Positions 25,136-34,592 of a DNA stretch of 64,000 bases are shown piece after piece. The DNA is from Sphingorhabdus sp. EL138 (GTDB taxonomy: Bacteria; Pseudomonadota; Alphaproteobacteria; Sphingomonadales; Sphingomonadaceae): NCBI RefSeq assembly GCF_945882965.1, contig NZ_CAMCWY010000003.1, positions 83,213 to 147,212 of the forward strand. The letters are read 5' to 3'. The notes under the pieces are model-generated. The model saw only the letters and a program-made list of their open reading frames with translations. It searched no databases and had not been told where the DNA came from. The translations under genes and the position numbers were made by a program. Positions within the stretch are counted from its first letter, which is position 1, and each line of letters opens with the position of its first letter.

Positions 25136-26107
25136 TCAATCATAGAGGTCGTCAGCCATGCTGAGCGAAAGATAATATTGCCCAACAAAGTCAGCGATAT
25201 GGCTGTGCCCTACTCGGTCTCCGGATGTCCATCGCAACAGACACTGATAGCCCACACTGGAGGGATTGAAATTATACCATGGGCCTGCGGCAATGGTCTG
25301 GCCAACAGCCTCATAAACATCGCCTTGATCGTCTTCAAAGCGGACCTTTGCGCTGGTCACGAGCATGTCAGATCGGGTAGCTGTCATTTCGCCGGATAGG
25401 AGCGGGCGCCGCTCACCGCCCACGAGAACGTATCCGTATTTCAGCGAACCATACCGAACCTGACGCCCCTCAATGTCGAGATCGAGCACAAGAAACGCAG
25501 TCAGGTCCTCGCCAAGATCAACGTGAATCCAACTCGCGCCCTTGTTGCCCCAATCATTCCGTGGGCCCCAACTCTTGTTGACCCCTTCAACACAATCAAT
25601 CGTGTAGCTCTTGTCTCGCAGCTTTAGTGTCCCGACGACCCGGCTTTTGCCTTCGAGGTGGCCATTATTCCAGCCAGCATACCCTTTGACTTCACTATTG
25701 CTCGCTTGAGGGACTTGATTGGGATCGCGAGCATCAGTTGGATCACAAACCGCTGAAGACTTCAACTCCAGCGAACAAAGTCCATCGCAAGATTTATAAC
25801 TCCACTCTTGCTCGCGTTCCGAGTGCGCTTTGAAGGTCAGGCCGTTGGGAAGAGTGAAGTCAGAAAAATCCTCCGGGCAGCGCATATGCATCTGCGAGTC
25901 ATTGTGGTGAAGCTGCCATGGGTGCATGCACAATCCCTGATGGATCTCGATTGAGCAATGGCAAACGCCCAAATTTGGGCGGGTGAGCACATAGATATTT
26001 CCGCTGATGCCGAGTTCTGGAACCGAAAATATCTGGAAGACGGTTTCGGTCCAAGTGTCGTCGGCGCTATCGCGCTCATGAAATTTGTAATCTGCAGCTG
26101 TAATCAT
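25136..26107 (-). CDS. DUF7064/DUF7065-like protein, lipocalin-type fold
   Basis: 323 residues, no signal peptide. The many Trp/Gly beta-strand segments and the central KSWGPRNDWGNKGASWIHV resemble hydroxyneurosporene-synthase/CrtC-like or tocopherol-cyclase-like folds, which bind isoprenoids. That resemblance is from memory and is not certain. AGGGTGA precedes the ATG. It is the first gene of a three-gene operon with the kinase. Confidence 0.6.
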   Translation of the reverse strand: MITAADYKFHERDSADDTWTETVFQIFSVPELGISGNIYVLTRPNLGVCHCSIEIHQGLCMHPWQLHHNDSQMHMRCPEDFSDFTLPNGLTFKAHSEREQEWSYKSCDGLCSLELKSSAVCDPTDARDPNQVPQASNSEVKGYAGWNNGHLEGKSRVVGTLKLRDKSYTIDCVEGVNKSWGPRNDWGNKGASWIHVDLGEDLTAFLVLDLDIEGRQVRYGSLKYGYVLVGGERRPLLSGEMTATRSDMLVTSAKVRFEDDQGDVYEAVGQTIAAGPWYNFNPSSVGYQCLLRWTSGDRVGHSHIADFVGQYYLSLSMADDLYD

Positions 26108-26363
26108 AGGTTCACCCTGGTTTACATCTAAATCGCGCGAAACACGGGACGCGAAGGTGGGAAATAATCGAAGGCCATTCCGGCCTATTTGATCAAACTG
26201 AACGTTTCAGATAATGCCTCAATAAAGTTGTCATGAGACACCCTTCCGTAGCCCAAAAAACTCGCATCTGCCTCATTCGGTAAAACTAAAATATCAGTAT
26301 TAGACTTGCAACGGTTTGGTTCCGATCACTTGAGATTTTATAACTCCCTTAAGGAGACCACTC
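26108..26363. other. Intergenic region upstream of the DUF7064-like operon
   Basis: AT-rich DNA of about 250 bases between the divergent operon and IS3 debris. No gene was recognised. Confidence 0.35.
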
Positions 26364-26513
26364 ATGGAGATCAAACATACGGGCGATTTCAAGCAAGAGG
26401 CGGTTAGGATTGGTCTGAGAAGCCGGTTTCCGCACCGTCGGGTGGCACTCGATTTAGGCGTGGGCCAGTTCAGATGCGCAAGCAAGGTATTAACCGAAGC
26501 GGTCGAAGATTAG
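26364..26513 (+). pseudogene. IS3-family OrfA fragment
   Basis: 49 codons from ATG to TAG. The N-terminus EIKHTGDFKQEAVRIGL followed by RRVALDLGVG is the helix-turn-helix start of IS3-type OrfA proteins. It then loses homology, and OrfB is absent. A leader AAGGAG is retained. It marks a past insertion-sequence event in the gap. Confidence 0.6.
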
Positions 26514-26632
26514 GTCATAATCGCGCTTACAGGATCGCTGGTCGGTAAACGCCTTGCCGAGGAAGAGTAACCGACTTTTTATGTTGTCCTGTATGATTTT
26601 CACCGCATTCTCTCCTGCGCTGATGATATATA

Positions 26633-26646
26633 GTAAATATGTTTAC
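26633..26646. promoter_or_regulatory. Motif GTAAATATGTTTAC, candidate operator
   Basis: A dyad with 5-base arms GTAAA/TTTAC. Related sequences sit at 37748-37761, 49567-49580 and, inverted, 56449-56462, always upstream of catabolic genes. A weaker copy lies at 26793-26806. It probably marks a common regulon. Confidence 0.45.
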
Positions 26647-26821
26647 CGGAGTAGTCACGGCACGTTTTTTTGATAGAGTAACTTCCGACTGCCGTCAAGG
26701 CTATCATGATCCCGGATTGGAGGGATGTTCGGCCTGAAGTTGGGTTCGAGTCAATGGCAGCAAGAGTGAATTGACTCGGCCATCTGCATTTAGTAAATCG
26801 ATTCATCAAAAGGAAATATGA

Positions 26822-27004
26822 ATGTCCCTTACACCATTGTTCATATCCGTCATAAACGAACGTGATCGGCTGGCGCTTAACAACCCGAGCAAGGGTAATC
26901 CGATTAACCCTTTTCTATGGTCTGAAATATGTGAAGCGGCGATAAAGGTCTCGGAAAGCTCCCTAGCGCGCTGCGTGTTCCAAATGTCAAAGGGCGTTGG
27001 CTAA
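26822..27004 (+). pseudogene. N-terminal stub of an enoyl-CoA hydratase
   Basis: 60 codons. DRLALNNPSKGNPINPFLWSEICEAA resembles the first strand-helix of crotonases (LNRPxKGNPI type). The frame ends before the oxyanion and Glu motifs. Its stop TAA overlaps the ATG of the ligase gene, so it may still serve as a translated leader. It is probably the remains of a deleted hydratase gene. Confidence 0.55.
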
Positions 27005-28560
27005 TGTGGGCTTATCCTGAAATCCGAACGCTGGGCGATTATCCTGATTATTGGGCGCGGCACGACCCGGAACGCACCGCATTCAAAATGACTGGGCGGA
27101 CTGTTAGCTTTGCCGAGTTCGACCGCCTGGCCAATCGTTCCGCCCATTTCTTGCTAGGTGAGGGTGCGCAGGCCGAAAAATTGGTGGGCTTTATGGGTAA
27201 AAACACCATTGATTTCTATGCTGCATTCTTTGGTTGTGCAAGGACTCGTGCTGGTTTCGTTGTGCTTAACTGGCGACTGGCTGCGCCCGAGCTTGCTGAG
27301 CAAATAACTAACAGTCAGGCAACATTTGTGATTGTTGAGCGCGAACAAGGGTCGTTGTGGACAGGCGCCTGTGCGCACATGACCAATCCGCCACGTGCAA
27401 TCTGGATTGACGAAAACGACACTTATGAAAGCCTAGTAGCAACGCAGGTCGAAGTGCGACCCACCACTTTGGTCCGCGAAGATGACACTGCATTTCAGCT
27501 TTATACATCGGGCACTACAGGTCGGCCCAAAGGTGTCATGCTCTCGCACCGCGGCACCAATATGATGCGGTTGTCCGAGCATCTCGAGCCGGCTTATCAT
27601 TGGGAGCGCGATGACAGTTTCATTAATGCGCTACCAAACTTTCATCTGCTCCATTTGGGGATTACACTGCAATGCTTGTATAATGGCGTGTCGATAACCA
27701 TCGTGCGCCAGTTTGATCCGGCGTTGGTGTTGCGCACAATTGCGCAGTTGCGGCCGACATTACTAACGCTCACCCCGACCATGCTGCAAATGCTCCTCGA
27801 TCATCCAGATGCAAAGACGACCGATTTTGCGTCACTGCGGCTGACGCTCTATGCGGGTTCTCCGATTTCCCTTGGCCTGATCAAGCGTGCTATTGCGACC
27901 ATGCCGGGCAAATTTATGCAGTTTTACGGGTCCACCGAAGCGGGCGGCGCTTCGTCAATCCTGCGGCCAGAAGAACATGATTTGAGTGACGAGGCCAAGC
28001 TGCAAAGCTGCGGTCGTCCCTTGCCTTTGGTTGAATTCCGCATCGTGGATGCCGACGGTAATGAGGTTGCAGACGGCGATCCTGGCGAATTGCTGATCCG
28101 GCAGCCCGCGATTACTAAGGGCTATTGGCAGCAACCGGAAACGACGGCCGCCGCGTTGCAAAATGGTTGGTATCGCAGCGGTGACATTGTTCGCAAAGAT
28201 ACCGAAGGGCTTTATTACATCATTGACCGTGCCAAGGATATGATCGTCTCAGGCGGGGAGAATATCTATTCCGCCGAAATCGAAAATGTCCTTTCAACAC
28301 ATCCCCAAGTAGCGAGCGTCGCGGTGATTGGCGTGCCTGACCCGCGTTGGGGCGAAGCGGTGAAGGCCATCGTAATTGCAAGAGAAGGTGGAGCAAGTCC
28401 CGAAGACCTGATTGTCTGGTGCCGTGAACGGCTGGCGTCCTATAAAGTGCCAAAGAGCATAGATTTTGTTGACGCATTTCCACTGGTGCCGTCGGGCAAG
28501 GTTTCTAAAAAAGATTTGAGATCGGGCTATTGGAGCAAAGACGAGCGCGGCGTTGCTTGA
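27004..28560 (+). CDS. AMP-dependent acyl-CoA synthetase
   Basis: 518 residues, FadD13/long-chain-ligase type. Motifs are LYTSGTTGRPKGVMLS, YGSTEAGG, YRSGDIVRKDTEG, DRAKDMIVSGGENIYSAEIE and VPSGKVSKKDLR with the catalytic Lys. It overlaps the hydratase stub by one base (TAATG). It probably activates a fatty or alicyclic acid in the cytoplasm. Confidence 0.92.
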   Translation: MWAYPEIRTLGDYPDYWARHDPERTAFKMTGRTVSFAEFDRLANRSAHFLLGEGAQAEKLVGFMGKNTIDFYAAFFGCARTRAGFVVLNWRLAAPELAEQITNSQATFVIVEREQGSLWTGACAHMTNPPRAIWIDENDTYESLVATQVEVRPTTLVREDDTAFQLYTSGTTGRPKGVMLSHRGTNMMRLSEHLEPAYHWERDDSFINALPNFHLLHLGITLQCLYNGVSITIVRQFDPALVLRTIAQLRPTLLTLTPTMLQMLLDHPDAKTTDFASLRLTLYAGSPISLGLIKRAIATMPGKFMQFYGSTEAGGASSILRPEEHDLSDEAKLQSCGRPLPLVEFRIVDADGNEVADGDPGELLIRQPAITKGYWQQPETTAAALQNGWYRSGDIVRKDTEGLYYIIDRAKDMIVSGGENIYSAEIENVLSTHPQVASVAVIGVPDPRWGEAVKAIVIAREGGASPEDLIVWCRERLASYKVPKSIDFVDAFPLVPSGKVSKKDLRSGYWSKDERGVA

Positions 28561-28847
28561 CTAGGGCTGATGTTGATACCCTGAAGTCCACGCCGCCGGT
28601 TGCTTGATCGATGATAACCCTGTTTGAATTACTTGGCCGTGATAGCGAGTATAAGGCGACGGCATTAAGGCTGGGCACGGTTTCGATCGAAGGGCCGCAA
28701 ATAATCAACAATGACCAAATTAGATCCGCCATCTTTATCCAGATACCCCCTTTTACAATGACCGGCAGATATGGACGATTAAAGGCAGGTCTCTCATCCG
28801 GCAACAACCTTTGACGGCGCCAGCTTAGCTTGTTAAAATTGTCTGGG
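28561..28847. other. Convergent intergenic stretch
   Basis: 287 bases between the converging ligase and SDR genes. A 67-codon plus-strand frame at 28611-28814 (ending LKAGLSSGNNL) was not recognised. No clear terminator hairpin was found. Confidence 0.35.
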
Positions 28848-29570
28848 TCACATGAATAAACGCCCACCATCAACGATGGCGACCTGCCCGGTCGTATACC
28901 CTGCACGCATGAAGTACAGATATGCCTCGGCGACCTCTTCGGGCAGCCCCGGACGGGGTAGCGGTTGGCCATCGACCATCGTTTGCATTGCTCCCTCTGG
29001 TAGTCGGGACCAGACTTCTGTTGCGATCAATCCCGGCGCTACCAGATTGACGCGCAATGGTGCCAGATCGACGGCTAGCCCACGCATCAAATGTTCTGCG
29101 GCCCCGGCGATCGCGGTCGAGAGTGCTGCTCCTTTTTGCGGTCGATGCGCGAGTACGCCTCCGGTGAGCGTTATTGACCCGTCTGGTGCAATCATGGGCA
29201 TAGCATGTTTGACCGCCAGCAAAGCGCCCCAGAACCGAATTCCAAATCCTGCCTGCGCATCGGTCAGGTCAAAATTGTTACCGATGTTATTGTTTCGCCG
29301 TTTCCAATCGCCCGCAGTGTAAACAAGGTGATCAAGGGGGCCCACTTGTTCAAAAAATGCCATGATGCTGGATTCATCATTAACGTTCAGCACTCCGCCT
29401 GTTGCCGACATGCCCAGTTCGGCGACCGCTGCATCTATCTTTGCTCGGTTATGTGAACCAACAACGACCGTTGCTCCATCCGCCAACACCGCTTTGGCAA
29501 CCGCAAGGCCAATTCCTGAAGTTCCGCCCAGGACAACCACTTTGCGACCTTGCAGCGTTGTAGGCATCAT
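28848..29570 (-). CDS. Short-chain dehydrogenase/reductase
   Basis: 240 residues from ATG 29570, chosen because AGGAG lies 6 bases upstream. An upstream frame extension has no such site. It has VLGGTSGIGLAVAK for cofactor binding and ends VAIVDGGRLFM. The canonical YxxxK is not clear (the region reads LSTAIAGAAEHLMRG), so it may be an atypical or non-dehydrogenase SDR. It is about 120 bases downstream of the MDR gene. Confidence 0.8.
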   Translation of the reverse strand: MMPTTLQGRKVVVLGGTSGIGLAVAKAVLADGATVVVGSHNRAKIDAAVAELGMSATGGVLNVNDESSIMAFFEQVGPLDHLVYTAGDWKRRNNNIGNNFDLTDAQAGFGIRFWGALLAVKHAMPMIAPDGSITLTGGVLAHRPQKGAALSTAIAGAAEHLMRGLAVDLAPLRVNLVAPGLIATEVWSRLPEGAMQTMVDGQPLPRPGLPEEVAEAYLYFMRAGYTTGQVAIVDGGRLFM

Positions 29571-29689
29571 AAAATCTCCTATTAATAATGGGCGCACTGC
29601 GATCATTGCTTCATACCCGTTCACAAAACTTCGGGCAACACGCGCCGGTTCTCCGAATACCTGTGTCAGGCCCTTAATGGCTCTCTAGT

Positions 29690-30685
29690 TTATAGCTTTA
29701 TGATGCGCTTGCCCTTGTTTTCGCCGCGGTATAGCCCCGCCAATGCGTCGGGACAAGTATCCAGCCCGTTTAAGATATCTTCTTGATAGCGGAGCCAGCC
29801 CGAGCGAACCCAATCAGCGAGCTGTGCCACCGACGCCTCATATTTGTCCATATGGTCAAAAATCACAAAGCCCTGCATCCGCGCGCGTTTGAGTAGGAGA
29901 TGACGCTCGACACGCGGTCCATCTGGCCACGGCGACCATGAAGATATTGCTGCTGTTCCGCATATCACTACGCGCGCATTAAGCGATAGATGAGGATAGA
30001 CTAAGTCACTGATAGCGCCTGCCGTGTTGTCATAATAGACATTCACGCCATCGCTACATGCGGCGGCCAGCGCCTCGGAGAAATTGGCCGCTTTATAATC
30101 CAGCGCGGCATCATATCCGAAATGTTCGGTGCACTGCGCGACCTTTTCGGCGCCGCCGGTTATACCAATTGTCCTGCAACCGAAAATCTGTGCAATCTGG
30201 CCAACAGCAGATCCGACCGCACCTGCGGCGGTTGATACCAGCACCGTATCCCCAGACGTAGGCTCACCTATCAGCGTCAAAGCAAGATGCGCGCTTACGC
30301 CATTAATCCCCAGAATGCCAAGCGCCAGCGACGGCGGCAGATCAACTTCGGTTATCCGGCGCACAATATCGGATTGTTCAACGACCGCTTCGTCTTGCCA
30401 CCCGAACCAACCGACGAGAAGCTCCCCTGGACGGTATTTCTCTGTCAGACTTTCTACCACCTCACCTACGGCAAGCGCACGCATGACTGCGCCAATCGCT
30501 ACTGGCGCGGAATAGTTACTGGCGTCGGCGATCCAACCGCGCATTGCGGGCTCGACCGACAGGTATCTGTTGCGGATACGGATTTGACCGTCGGCCAATG
30601 GCAGGGACGATGCATCGACAATCGCGAAGTTTTCAGCTTGCGCCACACCAGTTGGCCGCGACGTCAGGATGACTTGCCGGTTCAC
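29690..30685 (-). CDS. Zinc-independent MDR oxidoreductase (CurA/leukotriene dehydrogenase type)
   Basis: 331 residues from GTG 30685, which overlaps the previous TGA as GTGA. The longer frame to 30811 is not supported. It starts VNRQVILTSRPTG and has the nucleotide motif VSTAAGAVGSAVGQIA and the IGITGG segment typical of NADPH-dependent double-bond reductases. A probable role is reduction of an alpha,beta-unsaturated carbonyl. No zinc ligands were seen. Confidence 0.85.
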   Translation of the reverse strand: MNRQVILTSRPTGVAQAENFAIVDASSLPLADGQIRIRNRYLSVEPAMRGWIADASNYSAPVAIGAVMRALAVGEVVESLTEKYRPGELLVGWFGWQDEAVVEQSDIVRRITEVDLPPSLALGILGINGVSAHLALTLIGEPTSGDTVLVSTAAGAVGSAVGQIAQIFGCRTIGITGGAEKVAQCTEHFGYDAALDYKAANFSEALAAACSDGVNVYYDNTAGAISDLVYPHLSLNARVVICGTAAISSWSPWPDGPRVERHLLLKRARMQGFVIFDHMDKYEASVAQLADWVRSGWLRYQEDILNGLDTCPDALAGLYRGENKGKRIIKL

Positions 30686-31617
30686 GCTTTCATGCCCAAC
30701 GCGGCCCGCGCCGCTGTATATTCGCCAGCGAGCCGGTCGATATAGGCCGTCGCGGGCTCGGCGTGTTTCACCACACAAATACCCTGGCCAGCACTCCAGA
30801 TTTCTTTCCATGCCTTAGCATTTTCGCCGCCGCCATCGATGTTGATGCCTTTGCCTTCAGCGCGTTTTAGGTTGGCGGGATCAAGACCATTTTCTATGAG
30901 TGACTGTCGCAGGAAGTTGGCGTCGACCCCGGTAAAACAATTTGTGGTAACGATGTCAGCCGCCGAACCATCGACGATCATTTGCTTGAAACCGGCTTGC
31001 GTATTCGCCTCGGTTGAAGCCAGAAACGGCGAACCGATATAGGCCAAATCAGCGCCGAGCACTTCGGCTGCCAGCACAGACCGGCCATTGGCGATACAGC
31101 CGGAGAGCAAAAGCAATCCGTCCCACCACTCGCGGATTTCTTGTACCAGCGCGAAAGGCGAGAGATCACCAGTATGTCCGCCAGCGCCTGCGGCAACCGC
31201 AATGATCCCGTCAACGCCCATTTCCGCACATTTCTGCGCATGGCGGTTTTTGATGACGTCCTGAAACACAAGACTGCCGTTGTCTTGAAGCCGTTTAACC
31301 AAATCGGGATTGGCAGCCAGTGCCAGCACGACGATCGGCACCTTGTATTTCAGGACAACCTCGAGGTCGGCTTCCAATCGGGAGTTGCTGGCATGTGCAA
31401 CCAGATTGATGGCATAAGGCATGTTGGCGACACTTGCGGCTATGCGCTGCACATCTTCACCCAGTGACTCGGTAGAACGTGGGTTGAGCGCAGGCATTGA
31501 GCCTATGATACCCGCATTGCACTGGGCGATGACCAGATCTGCTGTAGAGGCTATGAACATTGGCCCAGCCATGACCGGTATGCGTAGTTTGGAACGAAGA
31601 TCAGACGCAATGCTCAT
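30682..31617 (-). CDS. Nitronate monooxygenase/2-nitropropane dioxygenase-like flavoprotein
   Basis: 311 residues from ATG 31617, coupled to the preceding SDR by ATGA. TIM-barrel FMN protein with the AGAGGHTG phosphate-binding motif and GCIANGRSVLAAEVLGADLAYIGSPFL. Relatives in catabolic gene sets, such as IpdC of steroid degradation, act on CoA esters rather than nitro compounds. A reductase or isomerase role on a cyclic CoA intermediate is therefore more likely here, by inference from neighbours. Confidence 0.8.
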   Translation of the reverse strand: MSIASDLRSKLRIPVMAGPMFIASTADLVIAQCNAGIIGSMPALNPRSTESLGEDVQRIAASVANMPYAINLVAHASNSRLEADLEVVLKYKVPIVVLALAANPDLVKRLQDNGSLVFQDVIKNRHAQKCAEMGVDGIIAVAAGAGGHTGDLSPFALVQEIREWWDGLLLLSGCIANGRSVLAAEVLGADLAYIGSPFLASTEANTQAGFKQMIVDGSAADIVTTNCFTGVDANFLRQSLIENGLDPANLKRAEGKGINIDGGGENAKAWKEIWSAGQGICVVKHAEPATAYIDRLAGEYTAARAALGMKA

Positions 31618-32525
31618 ACAGGATCCCACGTAAAAATGTCTGCTGAACGATCTAGCGGATAGAAGTCGTTGGCAAATTGATCGAATACACGCTCGGCCAC
31701 GGTTTCGGGAGTCCAGCCATCGGAGGTGTGTGCCACGCGGATTGGACGTGGCTGCGAGAACAAGAAAATTTCGTTGTTCCGGACGGCAAAAATCTGCCCG
31801 GTAACTTTAGCACCTTGATCGCTGCACAAGGCGACAACAAATGGCGCGATTTTGTCAGCATCGAGTTTTTTCAGCCCATCGACGCGCTTTTGCTGTTCGG
31901 GGGTATCGGTCGGAATCGAGTCAATCATTCGCGTCCACGCAAATGGCGCAACTGCGTTGGAGCGCACACCAAAACGCTGCATATCCAAAGCGATGGATTT
32001 ACTCAGTCCAACGATGCCAAGCTTCGCCGCCGAATAATTGGCCTGCCCGAAATTGCCGATTAGGCCGCTAGTAGACGTCATGTGGACGTAGGCACCTGAC
32101 CCCTGTTCCTTGAAAAAGGGCGCTGCAGCACGGCTTGTGTTGAAACTGCCTTTCAAATGGACCGCGACAACCGCGTCAAAATCTTCGGGACTCATCTTAT
32201 GGAAATAGACGTCGCGCAGGTTGCCTGCGTTGTTTACCACCGCATCAATTCGTCCAAAATTATCGACTGCGGATTTGACCATAGCACAAGCCCCGTCCCA
32301 GTCGGCGACGCTGTCATGATTAGCGACAGCCTTGCCACCCAGTGCCTTGATTTCGGCGGCAACTTGCTCTGCTGGCGATCCCTCGGCATTCTCCCCGGTA
32401 ATCGATACGCCTAGGTCATTGACTACTACCGCTGCCCCAGCCTTTGCTAACTCCAGCGCAATGCCTCGCCCGACCCCACGACCCGCGCCCGTGACCAAAA
32501 CGGCTCTGCCATCCATCATTCCCAT
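31614..32525 (-). CDS. Peroxisomal MFE-2-like SDR (3-hydroxyacyl-CoA dehydrogenase)
   Basis: 303 residues. It has TGAGRGVGRGIA and then VVVNDLG, NNAGNLRD, MTSTSG and YSAAK. It is longer than a classical SDR because of an extra C-terminal part ending TWDPV. The extended length and VVNDLG block resemble the dehydrogenase unit of multifunctional enzyme type 2, which oxidises (3R)-hydroxyacyl-CoAs. This fits with the R-specific MaoC-type hydratase in the same cluster. Confidence 0.82.
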   Translation of the reverse strand: MGMMDGRAVLVTGAGRGVGRGIALELAKAGAAVVVNDLGVSITGENAEGSPAEQVAAEIKALGGKAVANHDSVADWDGACAMVKSAVDNFGRIDAVVNNAGNLRDVYFHKMSPEDFDAVVAVHLKGSFNTSRAAAPFFKEQGSGAYVHMTSTSGLIGNFGQANYSAAKLGIVGLSKSIALDMQRFGVRSNAVAPFAWTRMIDSIPTDTPEQQKRVDGLKKLDADKIAPFVVALCSDQGAKVTGQIFAVRNNEIFLFSQPRPIRVAHTSDGWTPETVAERVFDQFANDFYPLDRSADIFTWDPV

Positions 32526-32537
32526 AAACCCTGTCCC

Positions 32538-33716
32538 TCAATAACTTTTTGGAAGCCCAAGCACCTTTTCAGCGATGAAGCTCATAATCAGCTGTTCGGT
32601 AATCGGCGCTAGCCGAGTCAATGCGGATTCGCGGTAGAGCCGTTCGACATGATATTCCTTGGCATAGCCAAAGCCACCATGCGTTGCGACTGCCTGCCAA
32701 GCGGCATCATGGCATGCGCGGGCTGCGAGGAATTTGGCGGCGTTCGATTCTGCACCGCACGGCAATCCCTGATCGTATAGGCGGGCGGCCTTTTCGCACA
32801 TGAGCCATGCAGATTCGAGATACATCCACTTTTCAGCAAGCGGGTGTTGAATGCCCTGGTTTTGCCCGATAGGGCGATCAAATACCACGCGGTCTTTGGC
32901 GTATTGCGTGGCACGGCGCAAAGCATCGCGGCCTATGCCGATGGCTTCAGCGCCAATCAGTATGCGTTCGGGGTTAAGGCTGTGGAGGATGTAACCAAAA
33001 CCTTTGCCCTCTTCGCCGATCCGGTCCTCGTCGGGGATGAACAAGCCGTCGATAAAGATCGCGTTCGAATCGACCGCTTTACGGCCCATTTTCGGAATTA
33101 AGTTTACGTCGATTTTGCTGCGGTCAAGGTCGGTGTAAAAAATGGTAATGCCGTCGGTTGGTCTATCGCAATCCTCATATTTCGTCGTGCGCGTTAGTAG
33201 CATAATCTTGTTCGCCACCTGCGCGGTCGATGTCCAGACCTTTTGGCCATGCACGATATAGCCGCCAGGAACTTTTTCGGCGAAAGTTTTGATGCGCGTC
33301 GTGTTGAGGCCAGCGTCGGGCTCGGTAAAACCGAAGCAGCATTGGTCTTCGCCCGACACTAGACGCGGAACCCACCGTGCCTTTTGCTCTTCCGTGCCTT
33401 CCACCACAATCGGATGTGGTCCGAACAGATTGATATGAATGGTCGATGCGGCTGCAAAGCCGCCGCCGTGGGACGACACTTCGTTCATCATGACCGTGGC
33501 TTCGGTGACGCCAAGGCCCGAACCGCCATATCGCTCAGGCATGGTAATCCCAAGCCAGCCACCTTCGGCCATCGCACGGTGGAACTCATGCGGAAATTTC
33601 CCATCATCATCGCGGGCGAGCCAATAGTCGTCACCGAAATGCGAGCATACGGCTCGAACGCCTTCGCGAATGACGTTGAGATCATCTTCGGTAGGAAGGG
33701 GACGGGATGCGGACAT
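32538..33716 (-). CDS. Acyl-CoA dehydrogenase
   Basis: 392 residues with the flavin block CCFGFTEPDAGLNTTRI and C-terminal LARLAPITEQLIMSFIAEKVLGLPKSY. In that tail the usual EGT of short-chain enzymes is missing, so the base must be elsewhere, as in other branches. It is in the 9-gene minus-strand cluster, 9 bases after the CitE-like gene. The substrate is unknown. Confidence 0.88.
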   Translation of the reverse strand: MSASRPLPTEDDLNVIREGVRAVCSHFGDDYWLARDDDGKFPHEFHRAMAEGGWLGITMPERYGGSGLGVTEATVMMNEVSSHGGGFAAASTIHINLFGPHPIVVEGTEEQKARWVPRLVSGEDQCCFGFTEPDAGLNTTRIKTFAEKVPGGYIVHGQKVWTSTAQVANKIMLLTRTTKYEDCDRPTDGITIFYTDLDRSKIDVNLIPKMGRKAVDSNAIFIDGLFIPDEDRIGEEGKGFGYILHSLNPERILIGAEAIGIGRDALRRATQYAKDRVVFDRPIGQNQGIQHPLAEKWMYLESAWLMCEKAARLYDQGLPCGAESNAAKFLAARACHDAAWQAVATHGGFGYAKEYHVERLYRESALTRLAPITEQLIMSFIAEKVLGLPKSY

Positions 33717-33725
33717 TTTTTTCTC

Positions 33726-34592
33726 CTAATTTACTGAGGCGAGCGTTTTTTGCGCTGCCTTTAAGTGGGGTATATCGAACATCTTGCCATCGATGCCGAG
33801 CGTACCAGCGCCCGGATGAGCGGCGAAGGCATTTACAATTTTGCGGGCCTCTGAAATTTCAGCATCCGACGGCGTGAAGCAGCGGTTGATGATGTCTACT
33901 TGATCAGGATGAATAGCGATGCGGCCCAGAAACCCGTCGCGCCTGGCGCGTCTGCAATCAGCCTCAAGGCCCTCGGCATCGCGAAAATTGGCGTAAAGCG
34001 TATCGAGCGGCAATACGCCCGCTGCAGCCGATGCGAACAGGCACATATTGCGCGCCATTTGATAGGGCGAAGTCCACTGACCGTCATCTTCCTTGTTGCC
34101 CGTTGCGCCAATGGCTGCGGCCAAGTCCTCTGCGCCCCAGGTGAGCGCAATCAGGCGCGGATGGGGCGGGGTATAGCTTGCCAGATTGAACATCGCGATC
34201 GGCGTTTCTGTCGCAACGACTGCAATTTTAACGGTGCCGATTGCCATTCCAGCGGCTGCTTCCAGTCTGTCCAATTCTTCGGCAATACGCGCGATATCAT
34301 GTGCCCCATCGGCCTTGGGTATTAGCAGACCACCAAGCCCGGGTTTCACAACCGCTGCTAGATCCTCATAGGTCAATCCGGTGTCGAACGGATTGGGCCG
34401 CACGAAAAACGACCAGCGCCTCGGGGTATCATCGTTGAGCAGCGAAGCGACATGGTCGCGCGCCGTGGCTTTTTGTTCAAGCGCAACCGAATCTTCCAGA
34501 TCAAGGATCAATGCATCAGCCGCCGTCGCGCGTGCCTTGGCAAATTTCTTTTCGCTGTCGCCGGGGACAAAAAGCATCGACCTTAATTTCAT
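33726..34592 (-). CDS. HpcH/HpaI-type CoA-ester lyase (CitE-like)
   Basis: 288 residues. Family enzymes cleave malyl-, methylmalyl- or citramalyl-CoA using Mg2+. Features are FVPGDSEKKF, LDLEDSV, VATET and TWGAEDLAAAIG, whose Glu and Asp bind the metal. Together with the overlapping MaoC gene it resembles the itaconate pair itaconyl-CoA hydratase/citramalyl-CoA lyase. Here it could cut a branched 3-hydroxy dicarboxylyl-CoA after ring opening. Overlaps the MaoC gene by 4 bases. Confidence 0.85.
   Translation of the reverse strand: MKLRSMLFVPGDSEKKFAKARATAADALILDLEDSVALEQKATARDHVASLLNDDTPRRWSFFVRPNPFDTGLTYEDLAAVVKPGLGGLLIPKADGAHDIARIAEELDRLEAAAGMAIGTVKIAVVATETPIAMFNLASYTPPHPRLIALTWGAEDLAAAIGATGNKEDDGQWTSPYQMARNMCLFASAAAGVLPLDTLYANFRDAEGLEADCRRARRDGFLGRIAIHPDQVDIINRCFTPSDAEISEARKIVNAFAAHPGAGTLGIDGKMFDIPHLKAAQKTLASVN

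Noticed and set aside
28505..28972. 155-codon minus-strand frame
   Set aside because: It crosses the ends of the ligase and SDR genes and shows no motif.
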